A stretch of DNA of 64,000 bases from Chaetomium olivaceum (GCA_039881045.1 JAYWVB010000003.1:992001-1056000); one strand, 5' to 3'; counted from the first letter of the stretch, positions 10,651 to 21,804 are shown. Notes: generated by a model not told the origin, from the sequence alone. Made by a program: numbers and translations.

Positions 10651-11831
10651 ATGGCCGCTAATGGAATCCTGGGCTCGAGATGCGTTGAAGTGCCTCCCGA
10701 CGCAAACGGCCACGTTCCTTACGGCGCATGCCATGCACGTTGGCCTTTTATCCCGAGCTTTGAAGGAAACCTTGCAATTGCCATTGTTGTCGCAACGACG
10801 ACCCTTGTTCACCTCATTCAGGCATGTGTGTTCAGGAAGGTATGAAGCCATACGCCAATTACCAGACGGAAAGACTTATATGAGAGGCAGCGATACTGTT
10901 GGGTCATCATCATGGCCGGGCTCTGGGAGACAGCTGCCTTCACGTTGAGGACCCTCGGAGCTAGAAACGGAAGAGTGCTGTGGTACTACATCGTGTCGTC
11001 CATCTTGTTTGTGTTGGCGCCTCTATGTGTGTTTCTCAACCCCCCGTGCAAAATCTTGGGATTGATTTTCCCCTGCTGGAACCAGACTAACTGACCTCCG
11101 TTCAGGGGTCAATGCTTACGTCTACATGGTTGGCGCTCGTGTTGCCCGCTCCGTCTTGCCGGATCAGCGAGTCTTCACGATCCCGGCCGCCTGGCTGACC
11201 AGACTTTTTGTCGGCGCCGATGTGATATGCTTTCTGATCCAAGGAGCTGGCGGTTCAATGATGTCAGGCAAAGTCGACGTTGATAGGGGGCGAGTTATCT
11301 ATGTGACGGGCTGTATCATGCAGCTGATCTTCATCGCCATCTTCTTCGCCATCATGATCCGTCTCTTTCTGAAGCTTGCAGAGCTGCCGCCCACGAGACC
11401 GAACAGAAACGCGCAATGGCTCGTTGCGGCAAACGTGTTGGTTTTGGTTCTTATTATCGTAAGTACCGTACGGAGAGGGTAAGGCAAGTGCTCATCTTTC
11501 AGCTTCAGCTGACCTCTGTCCTCAGGTCCGTGTCATCTTCCGCCTCATCGAACTTGGCTCGGGCCAGAACGAAGAACTTATGACGAAGGAGATATACGCC
11601 ATCGCTCTGGACGCCATCCCGATGACGGTTGCGCTCGCTGTGCTCAACGCTGTCCACCCAGGACGCTTCCTATCCGATCTCGGGGACGCCCTCACTGGTA
11701 CGGCGGACTCGGATGTTGAGATGAGTGCTGGGCGGCGGAAGCGGCGCGGCCCTTACCTGGAAGTGAAGGATACAGAGTGTACGACCTTGAGCCCGAATTG
11801 GTCCCCAAGACGGGGACACGTGCGAGGTTAA
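10651..11831 (+). CDS. RTA1-like seven-transmembrane lipid/stress protein
   Basis: Four exons: 10651-10839, 10891-11026, 11106-11458 and 11526-11831 (introns of 51, 79 and 67 bp); 327 residues. Family landmarks join correctly only with this splicing: WPFIPSFEGNLAIAIVV, then LIQACVFRK|RYCWVIIMAGLWE across intron 1, LAPLW|VNAYVYMVGARV across intron 2 and LVLIIV-RVIFRLIE across intron 3. Seven hydrophobic segments are evident. RTA1/RSB1 relatives are plasma-membrane proteins linked to sterol-toxin resistance and long-chain-base export. The C-terminal tail is basic (GRRKRRG). The ATG at 10651 fits the family; an in-frame ATG at 10564 would add 29 residues of leader-like sequence. It sits upstream of a regulator, a glycosyltransferase and a methyltransferase, so a protective export role for their product is conceivable but unproven. 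Confidence 0.85.
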
Positions 11832-12657
11832 CATGCGCGAATTCGCACTAGGCCCGAGGGGCTGCCAGTTGTTATTAAGTTACCTAACTAGTTGAGGTAC
11901 CTTCTACACTCAGAATGTACACACCGAGTGCAAAAACGTGATACAGCTTGAAATGCCTCATGCAATCTCTATGAGATATTGATCCGAAACTCCGTAGAAC
12001 CTTCCACACCCGAAACGGTTTGTGCCTTGTGAGGAACCTGTGGTGCAAATGCTTGAAACTTTGTCGAGGTCGAGGTTGAAGGTTACAAGCCTACCTAAGG
12101 ATGCTTCGCACAGGCCTGCGAATGCAAGGAAGTCTTGAATCATACAATCCAGCCCTGTGTGTTTGCTAGCTCAGAAGCGAGTAACGAAATGAGACAATAT
12201 TAAGGTAATTAGACTCGAGCCTTTTTTTTTGTCCCATTTCTTTCCTTCTTTTTTTTTCTTTTTTTTCTTACTACTTTCAAAGATACATTTCCTTTCTTTC
12301 TTACTTTCCTTGAATTCCTGTTTTATCTTGTTTCAAGCCTGTCATATCAGTTGCCATGCTAACAAACAGACCTGGACTGTGGATTGATGTCGGTGGTCCC
12401 AAATTCTGCAAAAGTGACTCGGACGCTAAGCTGGGAAGGGTATCCATTAACGCGGCAATTTAGCCAAATCAAGTTAGATTTTCCTGTCAAAACGAGATCC
12501 AGATTGCTCCATAGCCCCTGCAACTTGGACATTTCATCACCGTTTCGGCAGTGTAAAGAGCGCGTTTTTTACTTCCACTCTCGGACTTCAGCCCACCACG
12601 CCTTGCACAAGACAACATTCATTGCATGCTGGCGTGGGGTGGTTATCCGGCGCGGCA
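11832..12657. other. Intergenic with a long pyrimidine tract
   Basis: No gene. The section 12220-12330 is almost pure T/C on the plus strand, with runs of eight or more T, a common feature of highly transcribed fungal promoters. It lies about 330 bp upstream of the transcription-factor ATG. Frames such as 12384-12797 overlap the first exon of that gene out of frame. Confidence 0.5.
12220..12330 (+). repeat. Low-complexity CT-rich promoter tract
   Basis: T-runs interrupted by C over about 110 bp, directly visible. Such tracts are known near fungal transcription start regions. No functional test is possible from sequence. Confidence 0.5.
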
Positions 12658-14483
12658 ATGAAGCCCATGCCTCGCATCACCCGCTCTCGTACAGGCTGTA
12701 CGACATGTCGGCAGAGACATACAAAGGTTTGCGGTCTCGTCTGGTACATGTGTGCGTCTGCGCTTGGAGACTGACGCGCGATAATGTCGACGAATAGTGT
12801 GATGAAGCCCGACCCCATTGCAATAACTGCATTCGCCTCGGCTTCTCCTGTCCTGGATACACACCATCGTTACAGTTCGTCAATGCCGCTGTTCCCACCA
12901 AGCGGCGGCGGACTGGCCGGCGTCGAACACACCTCGAGACTTCGGCCGATGCAGACTCGCAAGACGGGCAGCCATCCACAGCGGATGATGCCTCTCCGAA
13001 CGACAACGTCAGCCTTTTCGGAAGCCTTGCACATCGCGCAACCACGGCCGCGTCAACTGTGGCAGAGCCGGGCAACGTCTGGGTCAGTGACAACTTCCCA
13101 TCTCAACCTCCCGCCATATTTCGGACCATCTGGGAGACTATCGGGTACTCCCACACAATCCTCAAATACGCCGTTTTGGCACACTCCTCGGCGGTTCTGC
13201 CTTCCCACGGGGAGAGTCCCGTCGCCGAGGCACCGCCCAAAGCAGCAATGGCTTTCTATAGCAGTGCTCTCAAAGCCCTGTCTGCGCAGGCGTCCGGCTC
13301 ACCGTGCCCTTTCACGAGTAGTCTACACGACGTGGTGGTCTTCCTTACCATTTTGGTACTGCTTCAGATGTATGAGATCAAACACGGCACCTTTCTCGGC
13401 GGCATCACGCATTGCAAGCAGGTCGAGAAACTCATATCCGAGCATCTAGATCAATTGCGCCGCTGGGAGACAGCTCGTCGGCTCTTGTGCGCTTGGGTTC
13501 CGCTGAAGTGCTGGTTCTCGTTCCAGTGCGCGCCGTGGATTTCTCTTGCCTCCCCGTTTCCCCCAGGAGCCCGTCAACACTTCTGGGACATCCTTTGCTC
13601 GCCGTCGGATCGGACGGGGGTCCTGGTACCTCTCCTCTGCGAGTCTCGGCGGGGGGGCACGCAATTGCTGCTGTCCCGACTCCTCGGGCCTGACCGGACT
13701 CGCCCGGAATACGCCAAATTCCTGGAGAATCTCGAGTCGTTCGCACAACGGGGACCACAAGACGGGGTATACGGCACCGAGTCATCCGATCTGACGGTCA
13801 TGTCCGAGCTCGAAGCATTGCGAGGAAAACTTGATTGGTGGCACGAGTCACAGTCCGCCGATGAGCTCCCTTTAATTCGAGCGACGTCGTACAATAACCC
13901 AGCACTCCTGCCGCGAACCTCACATTCTTGTGGCAAGCCATTAATCTTCCGGAGCAACCAAGCAGCGGTGGCCTTTCTTTGTTACGCCGCCGCCCAGGAA
14001 TTTGTTTCTGCAGAACGCTTGGAATTTCTCCTGGGGGGCTCTCCGCCAGGAACGGACCAGGAAGATCGATGGGTCATATTGATTCTCCAAGCAATATTCG
14101 GCCTCGACCTAAATGCATCCTTGGAAGGACACGATGTTTTCCTCGGCATCCCTTGGATTCTTCTCTATGGCGTCGTTTTACGCCGTCCCCGTCTCGGTGT
14201 GCTTGAGTGGCTCAGACAAATCATCCCACGGCTCGAAGGCGCCGGGAACCAAACATACGGCCTCTGTCCCTACTGGGGCTTGAAAAGCATCATCTCGACT
14301 GTGCTGGAAGAGAAACTCGCCGGTCGGACTGTCCTATTCATCTCGACGGACGCGTCTGCGAATAATGAGATTTCCGACACTCGGGCACCCATGCCAATGA
14401 GAGCTCTTATCGTGGGGGTTGAAACTGCTACGGGGAAGACTTTCCAGTCATTTGTGGATGTACCAGCACAAGGAGCTTCATGA
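12658..14483 (+). CDS. Zn2Cys6 binuclear-cluster transcription factor
   Basis: Two exons, 12658-12726 and 12798-14483 (intron of 71 bp with a GACTGAC branch site); 584 residues. The DNA-binding domain is split by the intron: RSRTGCTTCRQRHTK is in exon 1, and CDEARPHCNNCIRLGFSCPGY follows, giving the six-cysteine spacing CxxCx6Cx6CxxCx6C. A basic stretch TKRRRTGRRRTH follows. The rest is a fungal regulatory middle-homology region (AIFRTIWETIGYSHTILKYAVLAHS and further helices). These nuclear factors bind CGG-type half sites and often control adjacent metabolic genes. A short exon carrying half of the zinc cluster is common in this family. Neighbours are an RTA1-like gene, a glycosyltransferase and a methyltransferase. 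Targets unknown. Confidence 0.88.
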
Positions 14484-14732
14484 AGGTAAGTCTCTCTTTC
14501 TTCAAAGACCTTCGCTGTAGCGGCCTGCGGTACTTTGTTTCTTCTAGCCGTGTCTCTTTCCGCTGATAAGTTGTGTATGGAGCGTCTTGACTTGGGAGGA
14601 AATTCATGAAAACTGTAACCTGTGGTGACCCGCCCTGATTTCAGGGGCGAGCGATGGATTCGGCCATGAACCTTCGGCCAAGTCGGCAGTGCAGCTGGCC
14701 CCACGTGGTCATCACTCTTTGAATTTTGACAG

Positions 14733-14981
14733 GAGCCGTATGGGGATGCCCTCGCCGACTACTTGATCTTGTACGACGGAGGAGCTCTTAAGGGCTATCG
14801 GAACACGGACAATCTCGACAAGGGCTTCTCGAAGCGTAACTTCGAAGAGCTCGGAACGCTCGATACCGGCGTTTCTAGCGTCTCGGGTACATACCTGTCT
14901 GTCTCGGGCGTGGGAGCCGCGAATGTGTGGGTAAACACGAGTGTCAACAAGGCCGCAGGATGCGTCCGCTTCACCGACTGA
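14733..14981 (+). pseudogene. Relic of an FG-GAP/VCBS-repeat secreted protein
   Basis: After an acceptor-like CAG at 14730-14732, an open frame encodes about 82 residues with the clear signature of fungal FG-GAP/VCBS repeats: ALADYLILYDGGALKGYRNT, KRNFEELGTLDTGVS and ANVWVNTSVN, ending in a stop. In complete proteins these segments alternate with DGDGxxDY loops and make a beta-propeller. Here only about one and a half repeats remain, with degraded calcium loops. There is no start codon in context and no upstream repeats; the sequence 5' of it is the transcription-factor tail. A second incomplete member lies at 40773. It could be a missed 3' exon of an unknown gene, but I favour a relic. Confidence 0.6.
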
Positions 14982-15844
14982 TGATTGCTGACCTTGCTGT
15001 GTACGGTAGTGTAGGGTGTAAGTAATCGCCTTTGAGATGGATAAAAGGATGATGGTTGCTGACCTTGTATGTGTGGCGATGTAGCGGGTAAGTAGACGCC
15101 TCTAATATTATTTGACAGCGTTTTGGGAAGAACTGAGCGCTGCGAATGCGATAGATTTTGACTGTCTAGCCCGTAATTTTATTGTTTTAATTACGAAGTA
15201 TAAAAATCCCATATTCCGACGTCGCTTGGTCCCTCCATGGTCCCAATTTCCAAGCTCTTCCGAATCTCATCCGCCAAGGCCCTTTGAAGCAAGGATTACT
15301 GTGCCCCCTGTCCGCGTCCTGGCGTTCAATCCCACCCATCCGCCCCCCGTCTCACGTCATGCCCACTTTACAAAAAGATTGGTTGGAACGCGTCTCATTT
15401 TGCCTTCTCCGAACCTTTCCAGACTTGGCTCACATTCTCTCGTTTCCGCCCCCAATTGCGAGGGCCCATCTAGGCTCAAGGAGCGACTTGTCGTTTGTCG
15501 CTCAGTCAGCTCAAGCTTCCCACAACCCGCTGGGGTCTGGAAAGCGTTATTGATGGATCCCACTTGTGTCAGCATCGAAGACAAGGTCCGGTCATGTCCG
15601 CCCCTTTCGGAAACTTTTTTCAAGTCCGATGTTGCAGCCCTAAGGCTGTTTTGACATGGGATGATGGGAACCTAAAACCCACCACATAAGAATAGATTGC
15701 GTAACCTTTTAAAGATCGAGAGACGGATGACACTCCTTACATTCTTCTCTGACATTGATCTCATGCTCTCAGAGTTACTCTACGTTACTCCCTTATCCAA
15801 CGTTCAGGCCGCCCCCATCACTATCGCTCGCTCCTAACACCGCC
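14982..15844. other. Intergenic, promoter side of the glycosyltransferase
   Basis: About 0.86 kb. Frames at 15112-15654 and 15284-15553 overlap with no motif and are not supported. The right end is the leader of the gene starting at 15845. A TATA-like AAGTATAAAAATCC lies near 15195, too far away to assign with confidence. Confidence 0.45.
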
Positions 15845-17475
15845 ATGAAGAAGGTTCTGTTGGCCGTCAACTCCGAATACGGACAAGCCAATGTTTTCCT
15901 TGCCGTAGGCCATGCCCTCCAGGCCATCGACCCCGACGTTCAGATACACTTCGTCTCATTCAAAGAGATATCTAAGGATGTCTCGTCTGCCTCGGAGTAC
16001 TCCGTCCAGTCTAACCCAGGCGCACAGCCATGGAAGTTCCACTTGCTGGACGGCCCAGCATACATGAAGGCCATCGGGGCCCATGAACGCGACAACCGGT
16101 TTTTGGACACGTTGGACAAACGCCCAAGCTTTTCATCCATCCTCGAGATGTCGAGCAAATTCATGACCTTGCTGATGCCCTGGGACGGGCCGGAGTTTGT
16201 CCAGGTCTACAACAGCTTTGTGCGCATCGTGGACGAGGTCCAGCCCGACCAGATCGTCCTCGATTCTCTCTTCGCTCCGGGCACCACCGCCTGCGAGCAC
16301 CTCAAGTTGGACAACATCATCTTCTCGCCCAACACGCTCAAGGACTTTTCCGCCGCGCTCCAACCGCGGGGCGCCATGTTCTGGAAGTTCCCCGTGTAAG
16401 CCGTTTCCCCTTCTATCCATGACCAAACAGTTGTTTTGCTAACGCCCTGACGTAGAATGGGATCCGCCTTCCCCTTCCCCGTCCCCTGGACCTCCATCCC
16501 CGCCAACATCTTCTACTGCCTCACCCAGATCTACTACGCCCTAACCGACAAGCGGACCGGGGCCGTGGGTGCCCACGTCAAGAAAGAAGTCGGCGCGGAC
16601 CTCGTCACCTTCCAGAGCCTCATGATCAGCCCGCCCAAGGGCCGCAAGATCCTCGTCTCTAATCGGCCAGAGATCGAGTTCCCGCTCGTCATCCCCAAGC
16701 ATTTGACTTCCTGCGGGCCGGTGATACGCCCCGTGCCGGCGGTGGCGGACGTGGATGCCGAGTTGGATGCGTGGCTGAGGCGCGGGCCGACCGTATTTAT
16801 CTGCTTGGGGACGCACAGGAATATGGAGGAGTGGGAGGCGTTGAGTACGGCCGAGGTGATTACGCGGTTGGTTGACGCGGCGGAGGGGCAGAAGGGGGAC
16901 GTGGGTGGCGTCCCGGGAAAGCTGCAGGTGCTGTGGAAGCTCAAGCGGACGGCGCTGGATAACGCTGCGCCGTACGAGACTGGGCCGGGGACGAAACTCT
17001 ATAAGGCCCTGAAGCCGTTGATTGAGGCCGACCGGGTAAGGATTATCGACTGGGTGAAGCCCCAGCCCTCGGCTATTCTTCAGGTTAAGAGTGTGGTCTT
17101 GTCCATCAACCACGGAGGAGCGAACTCGTTCCATGATGCTTTGACGTATGTACACCCTCTGGGACTACGAGGAGAAGGGGTTGGCTAACCCACTGCAGTT
17201 GCGGTGTTCCCCAGGTAGTCCTTCCCGGCTGGCTTGACTGCTACGACTTTGCCGCTAGAGCCGAGTACTTGGGTGTTGGCCTCTGGGGCAACAAGGAGGG
17301 CATGCCACGCAGCAAGGCACAAGAGCTCGCCCCAATCGTCATCGATGCGGTGCTGGGGTCGAAGGCAGAACAGCTAAGAGCAAAGGTCCGACAGTTGGCG
17401 GCATTGTGCGACAAGACCCCAGGCGTTTCGGTCGCCGCATCTGCCATCTTGGAGGAGATGAACAGCAAGAAGTGA
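15845..17475 (+). CDS. GT1 family UDP-glycosyltransferase
   Basis: Three exons, 15845-16395, 16456-17145 and 17199-17475 (introns of 60 and 53 bp); 505 residues. The N-terminus MKKVLLAVNSEYGQANVFLAVGHAL is the acceptor-side Rossmann start. The sugar-donor signature spans intron 2: SINHGGANSFHDALT|CGVPQ, then VVLPGWLDCYDFAARAEYLGVG. Placement of the DCYDFAxRAE segment matches fungal UDP-glucosyl/sterol-type GT1 enzymes. No transmembrane anchor or signal is visible, so it is probably cytosolic. Such enzymes glycosylate sterols, flavonoids, toxins or secondary metabolites. The neighbouring methyltransferase (18010) and Zn2Cys6 factor (12658) suggest a tailoring role, which is inference. The length is normal for the fungal branch. 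Confidence 0.88.
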
Positions 17476-18009
17476 AACAAACAAGGAGGGTTTATTTTGG
17501 ATATAAAGATAGATGCGGGTAGAAGATTTGTAGAGGTAATGGTAATTGCACCAGCGCAGCGATGAAACCACCCTAGAAGGAGTAACCGACTTGTTGATAC
17601 TCGGATCGTTAACTTCAGTAAGTCACGATACATGACCGTTGTGAAGATCCTTAAGATTTGTTCAGGTGTCGACATCTATTGAGAGTGTAACCCGTGCCCG
17701 AACTTATTTCCGGCTGCACCGCAGTAGCTGTGGGCCTATAGCTCGGTAATGTTGGTGGTGTGATACTAGGTGTTCGGAGACTGTTAAGCTCTAAGCTTAT
17801 GGTGAGCGGGAGACCGAAGGAAGCGGGGTCTCCACGTTTCTTGTCCAAGAACAGCAGGTCGATACAAAACGGTATGAGTCACTTGGAGATCTTACTTGGT
17901 ATAGACTTACATTACAGCCCTTTTTTTGCTTCAGGCCCCAGCTGAAAAAGACCTATTCCATTTTCCGCCCCTTTTATCAACAAGAAAAAGAACACCATAA
18001 CCTTCCACA
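17476..18009. other. Intergenic between glycosyltransferase and methyltransferase
   Basis: 0.53 kb with the GT1 3' end and the methyltransferase promoter. An A-rich leader (AACAAGAAAAAGAACACC) directly precedes the next ATG. No gene seen. Confidence 0.5.
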
Positions 18010-18930
18010 ATGCCGGCCCCCCTCTCGGCAGATAAGATTGCCTCCTACGCTATCCGCGGCCCCAATCCTTCACCAACCTCCTTGGCTATCGAGCACAGCC
18101 AAGCTGTCCATCGCATCAACCTTATCAGCGCCTGGGCTCCCGCCATCGGCCCGGGCACCCGCGTCCTCGAACTCGGTTGCGGCCAGGGTACCTGCACGCA
18201 GGCCCTCGCCGAAGCCGTTTCCTCCCCTGGTGACCCAACCAACGCGGGCCACATCACGGCCGTTGACCCCGGCGCCCCCGACTATGGCGCTCCCTTCACA
18301 CTCGCCCAGGCACAATCCCACCTCTCCGCAGGACCGCTCGGCCCGCTGATAACCTTCCACCGTGCGGACGCCGTCGAATTTCTCGCCGCCAACCCCGACG
18401 AAAACTGGGACGTGGCCGTGCTGGCGCACTGCATCTGGTATTTCCCATCGCCTGAGACTCTCGGGCAAATTCTATCGGCGCTGCAGGGCCGCGTGGCGCG
18501 CGTGTGTCTTGCTGAGTGGGCGCTGCATGCTACAGAGCCCGCTGCTACGGCGCATGTGCTTGCCGCGTTGGCGAGGGCTGCGTTTGAGGCGCATCGGGTG
18601 GGGAGTACGGAGAATATCCAAATGGTGGTGAGTCCGGGGGCTGTGAAGGGGGTTGCGGGGGAGGTTAGGTGGAAGATTGAGAGTGAGGGGACGGTGGTTC
18701 CGGATGCGGAGCTGTCGGATGGGTGCTGGGAGACGGGAACGGTGGTGGATAAGGAGTTTGCGGATGATATAGAGAATGAGATCAGTGAGGGGAGGGTGAA
18801 AGCGGCTTTGACGTCAGCGAGGGATGCGACTGTTGCGGCAGTGGCCTCGGCTGGGGGTGTTGGAAAGGTGAGGAGTATGGATGTTTGGGTCGCGACACTG
18901 GTTTCGGGAGATCTAGTCAAGTCTCCATAG
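18010..18930 (+). CDS. SAM-dependent methyltransferase
   Basis: Single exon, 306 residues. Motif I is plain (TRVLELGCGQGTCTQAL, about residues 55-71), followed by an acidic motif II-like HITAVDPG and the post-motif block WDVAVLAHCIWYFPSPETL (residues of about 135-155). This is a class I methyltransferase fold. It is a small-molecule type without an RNA- or DNA-binding extension. The C-terminal half is more diverged and ends in VWVATLVSGDLVKSP. It lies 0.5 kb downstream of the GT1 gene on the same strand, so co-regulation is possible. The methyl acceptor cannot be told from sequence. Confidence 0.85.
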   Translation: MPAPLSADKIASYAIRGPNPSPTSLAIEHSQAVHRINLISAWAPAIGPGTRVLELGCGQGTCTQALAEAVSSPGDPTNAGHITAVDPGAPDYGAPFTLAQAQSHLSAGPLGPLITFHRADAVEFLAANPDENWDVAVLAHCIWYFPSPETLGQILSALQGRVARVCLAEWALHATEPAATAHVLAALARAAFEAHRVGSTENIQMVVSPGAVKGVAGEVRWKIESEGTVVPDAELSDGCWETGTVVDKEFADDIENEISEGRVKAALTSARDATVAAVASAGGVGKVRSMDVWVATLVSGDLVKSP

Positions 18931-19703
18931 CTGATAGGCCGCCCGACGAGAGTAGGTACTTGTGTAATGGGCATCCGTTAGGGTGATTGGTGATATACAT
19001 CACAAAACACCTTAACCTGTATTCGTTGGTCCTCGAAACCCATAAACCGGGACACGTTCAACGGAATGGCGCTTTGGCAAGCGGGATACCATGTTCTGGA
19101 ACATCAAATGGCCAAGGTATATTGGATTGATGCGGCCACTCGCAGTAATCATAGTTTAACCGGAGATAATACTATTTATTGCATGGGTATGAATGAAGAT
19201 CTTGAAACCTCCAAGCTCGAGGAGTGGCTGGTGGTTGGCCAATTGGTGCCCCCCCACGGATGGTACGGGAGAGAAGAGGGGAGGCAATTTTGCCGTGGGG
19301 TATATGATGATCTAGATATTGCCGGGCAATACCACTGCTTCTCATGATAGGCGGATGAACCACTGGATGTTTATCCGTAGAGTATCCCAAGACCGCAAAG
19401 GTTCAAGAACACCAGAATGGGTTCATGCAGGGAAGAGCCGCTTCATTTGCCATGCCTTCAGGACGCCATTCTTGTTGATTATCGGCGGAATGAGTTTTCT
19501 AGAAGGCACGGAAGAAACGAGATTGCAACATCGGTCCACTCACAATTAGGTTGCATGTAGTATAAAAAGCGCCCGCGGATTGTTGACAGCAAGAACTGAA
19601 AGTGTACCTAACCACTGATTTGACTTGACTCCTTCTTGTTTGCTCCTCTACCCGACCGCGCCCCTGACCGTTTCCATCGTGTTTTCCACAATCACAACAC
19701 ACA
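18931..19703. other. Intergenic with promoter of the small secreted protein
   Basis: No supported gene; the frame 19066-19347 has no recognisable features. A TATA box at 19561-19568 serves the secreted protein starting at 19704. Confidence 0.45.
19561..19568 (+). promoter_or_regulatory. TATA box (TATAAAAA)
   Basis: A strong TATAAAAA lies 143 bp upstream of the ATG at 19704. Seen directly; function inferred from spacing similar to the next secreted gene. Confidence 0.5.
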
Positions 19704-20084
19704 ATGCATTACCCTGCTCTTCTCACCACCCTCACGGCCCTGATGGTCACCGTCCTCGGTGCCCCCACAACAACCTCATCCCACACACTCGTAGCCCGCG
19801 ACGGGCCCTGCGACGCCTCCAGCGAGACCTGCCGTCCCGTCCTACAGGCAAATGCGTGCTTTGCGGCCTACATCAGGACGGGCACCAAGGACCAAGTCCT
19901 TCAGTGTGTCAACGACCAGGACCCGGCTCTGGCCGAAGAGCAGGTGCGTGTCACTAAGAATGGGAATCTGTGAAGTGTCCGAGTGCTAATAGCCCATGTT
20001 TAGCTCTGCGCTTGTTATGGGTGTGCCGAGACGACGGTGCAGGATTGGACTACGAGTAACTTGGCATGCGAGGCGTCGGCGTAA
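19704..20084 (+). CDS. Small cysteine-rich secreted protein (effector-like)
   Basis: Two exons, 19704-19943 and 20004-20084 (intron of 60 bp, phase 0), 106 residues. MHYPALLTTLTALMVTVLGAP is a signal peptide. The mature part has about eight cysteines (GPCDAS, ETCRPV, NACFAAY, LQCVND, then LCACYGC and LACEAS), enough for four disulfides. The compact helical-looking pattern C-x8-C-x15-C plus CxCxxC is seen in many small secreted fungal proteins of unknown role. It has a strong TATA box. No family name can be given; secretion is well supported, function is not. Confidence 0.75.
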
Positions 20085-20983
20085 AAGGGGCAGCAGAGGT
20101 ACAGAGTGCTGTGCCCGTAGTCAGGCTACGGTATATACTGTGTAGACAAGTTAAGAAGACGGATCCAAAAAGCTATGCTAGGTGGTCGTTTTCCACATAT
20201 GCAATTCTAGACAACCAGTATCCGGACCGAGTAGTGTAATACTTCGTACTCAGAGCTCTCTCTTTCGGAGAGGTCCCTGCGCCATGTATCGCCAAGGTAC
20301 CTCCTACCTTAGGTACCTTAGGTAGGTACGAATAAGATACCTTCTTGGATATGGGCATTGCACCGGCACCCACTGAGCGGTTCCATTCTGCCCACAGTTT
20401 ATCAACAACTGATCGTCGCAGACTTCTGTGTGTCACCGGCGTGGCGCCGGATATTGTTGCTCTTGACCCAGAGGGGCGCGCATGTTGGGTACGTACCCAG
20501 GTAGCCTGCCCAGGATCAGATTCTACGGGGAGCTGCCATGGTGTTTGTGACGAAGTTAGTGAGTGCTCTTTAGTTGGGCAATGGTGTGCGACATTGCGCT
20601 CAATTCGCAATTGATGGGCAGGGAAGTTGCGATTACCTGAGGTAGTTACTGTATATAGATTAATGTTGGTTGCCGATCAACCCACTAGCCGGGGCCTGAG
20701 TGTGATGGGACCAAGTTGAGTGTGCCTCGTCCAGCTGAGGTCCAGGTAGATCCCAAACGATAACCGAGGCGACCGACTGTGTTGCTTTTGGACTGACCGT
20801 GGGCCGGTCCCAAAAAGAGAACACGCACCATACCATTCGACTATAAATAAGAATCAGAGGAGGTCGGTGCATGTCCATAAGGTTGCTTCCCATCGAGGCG
20901 GCATCTACGTAAGGTACCTACTCATTCTCACAGACACTGTATTTCTCACCCCCCTATACATCGCCCAAACCCGTACATTAAAG
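20085..20983. other. Intergenic with short palindromic repeats and promoter
   Basis: About 0.9 kb. It holds clustered TACCTTAGGTACC-like palindromic words near 20296-20330 and a TATA box at 20842-20849 for the gene at 20984. The frames on both strands at 20173-20614 show no motif. Confidence 0.45.
20842..20849 (+). promoter_or_regulatory. TATA box (TATAAATA)
   Basis: TATAAATA lies 142 bp upstream of the ATG at 20984, nearly the same spacing as for the secreted gene at 19704. Function inferred. Confidence 0.5.
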
Positions 20984-21804
20984 ATGGTTTCCATCCACTC
21001 TCTCATCGTTGGTATAGCCGGCGTTATCCTCATCGCGGGGCCCACCCTGGCTGAATCGCAGTTTCCGGGGGTCGAACGATTCTTCTCGGACTTGAGCACA
21101 ACGCTTGATTCCACGGCTCAGAAGCTCCAATCCAGTAATTCTGCGGATATTCAGGTAAGTTCATACTCTTCTACGTCCCGCTTTTGAGACGTCGGAAACT
21201 GACCCATTTCATAGGAACTATTCCGAAGCTTTGGTGGCCTCGCAGTGACGAGTCAAACCACATTGCACAACATTGCCCGAGAACTACCAATCGTCCCTAA
21301 TCAGCAGGCTGCCAAGGGCATCGCCGACGGCTTTTGCAAGGTATGGGTACCCATGATTACATATTATGTCTGGCCTTTCTGACGTCCATTGATAGTTCGT
21401 GTCCAGCAATAGGAACTTGACTGTGGCTCTGGGGAAGGTTTCCATCGTTGAGAGCCCGTACATGAAGGCCCTCATGATTGGTTCGAAGTTGTCAAGTGCT
21501 TTTGAGCAGCTCTATGAATCTCAGTACAAGGTCGGTAATATCGCCCCCTCCGTTCTCGCATAATTAATGCAATGTGCCGATTCTCATACCGCCATGGCAC
21601 GAAAACACCAAGGTAACGTGTAGTTAGGCCCTGGCCGGTATTTCTCGATTATACTTGGAACGCCACGAATCCGACCCAAAAGTATTGTCCGATTTTGACA
21701 AGTGTAACGAAAGCCTCAACAAAGATATGGAGGCGCTCATCAGCACGTACCGGAGAGCCGCCATGCCGTCGAACGTGGAGAAAGCACAGCAGCGTCGTGC
21801 TTGA
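20984..21804 (+). CDS. Secreted helical protein, HsbA-like possibility
   Basis: Four exons, 20984-21154, 21215-21340, 21396-21530 and 21628-21804, all joined in phase 0 (introns of 60, 55 and 97 bp); 202 residues. MVSIHSLIVGIAGVILIAGPTLAE is a signal peptide. The mature protein is predicted by eye to be all-helical with amphipathic heptads (FFSDLSTTLDSTAQKLQ, ELFRSFGGLAVTSQTTLHNI, ALAGISRLYLERHESD) and only two cysteines (GFCKF and DKCNES). Size, secretion and helical make-up resemble hydrophobic-surface-binding protein A relatives, but I see no decisive motif. Alternative: an orphan secreted protein. The last exon boundary depends on choosing TAGTTAG as acceptor. Confidence 0.6.
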
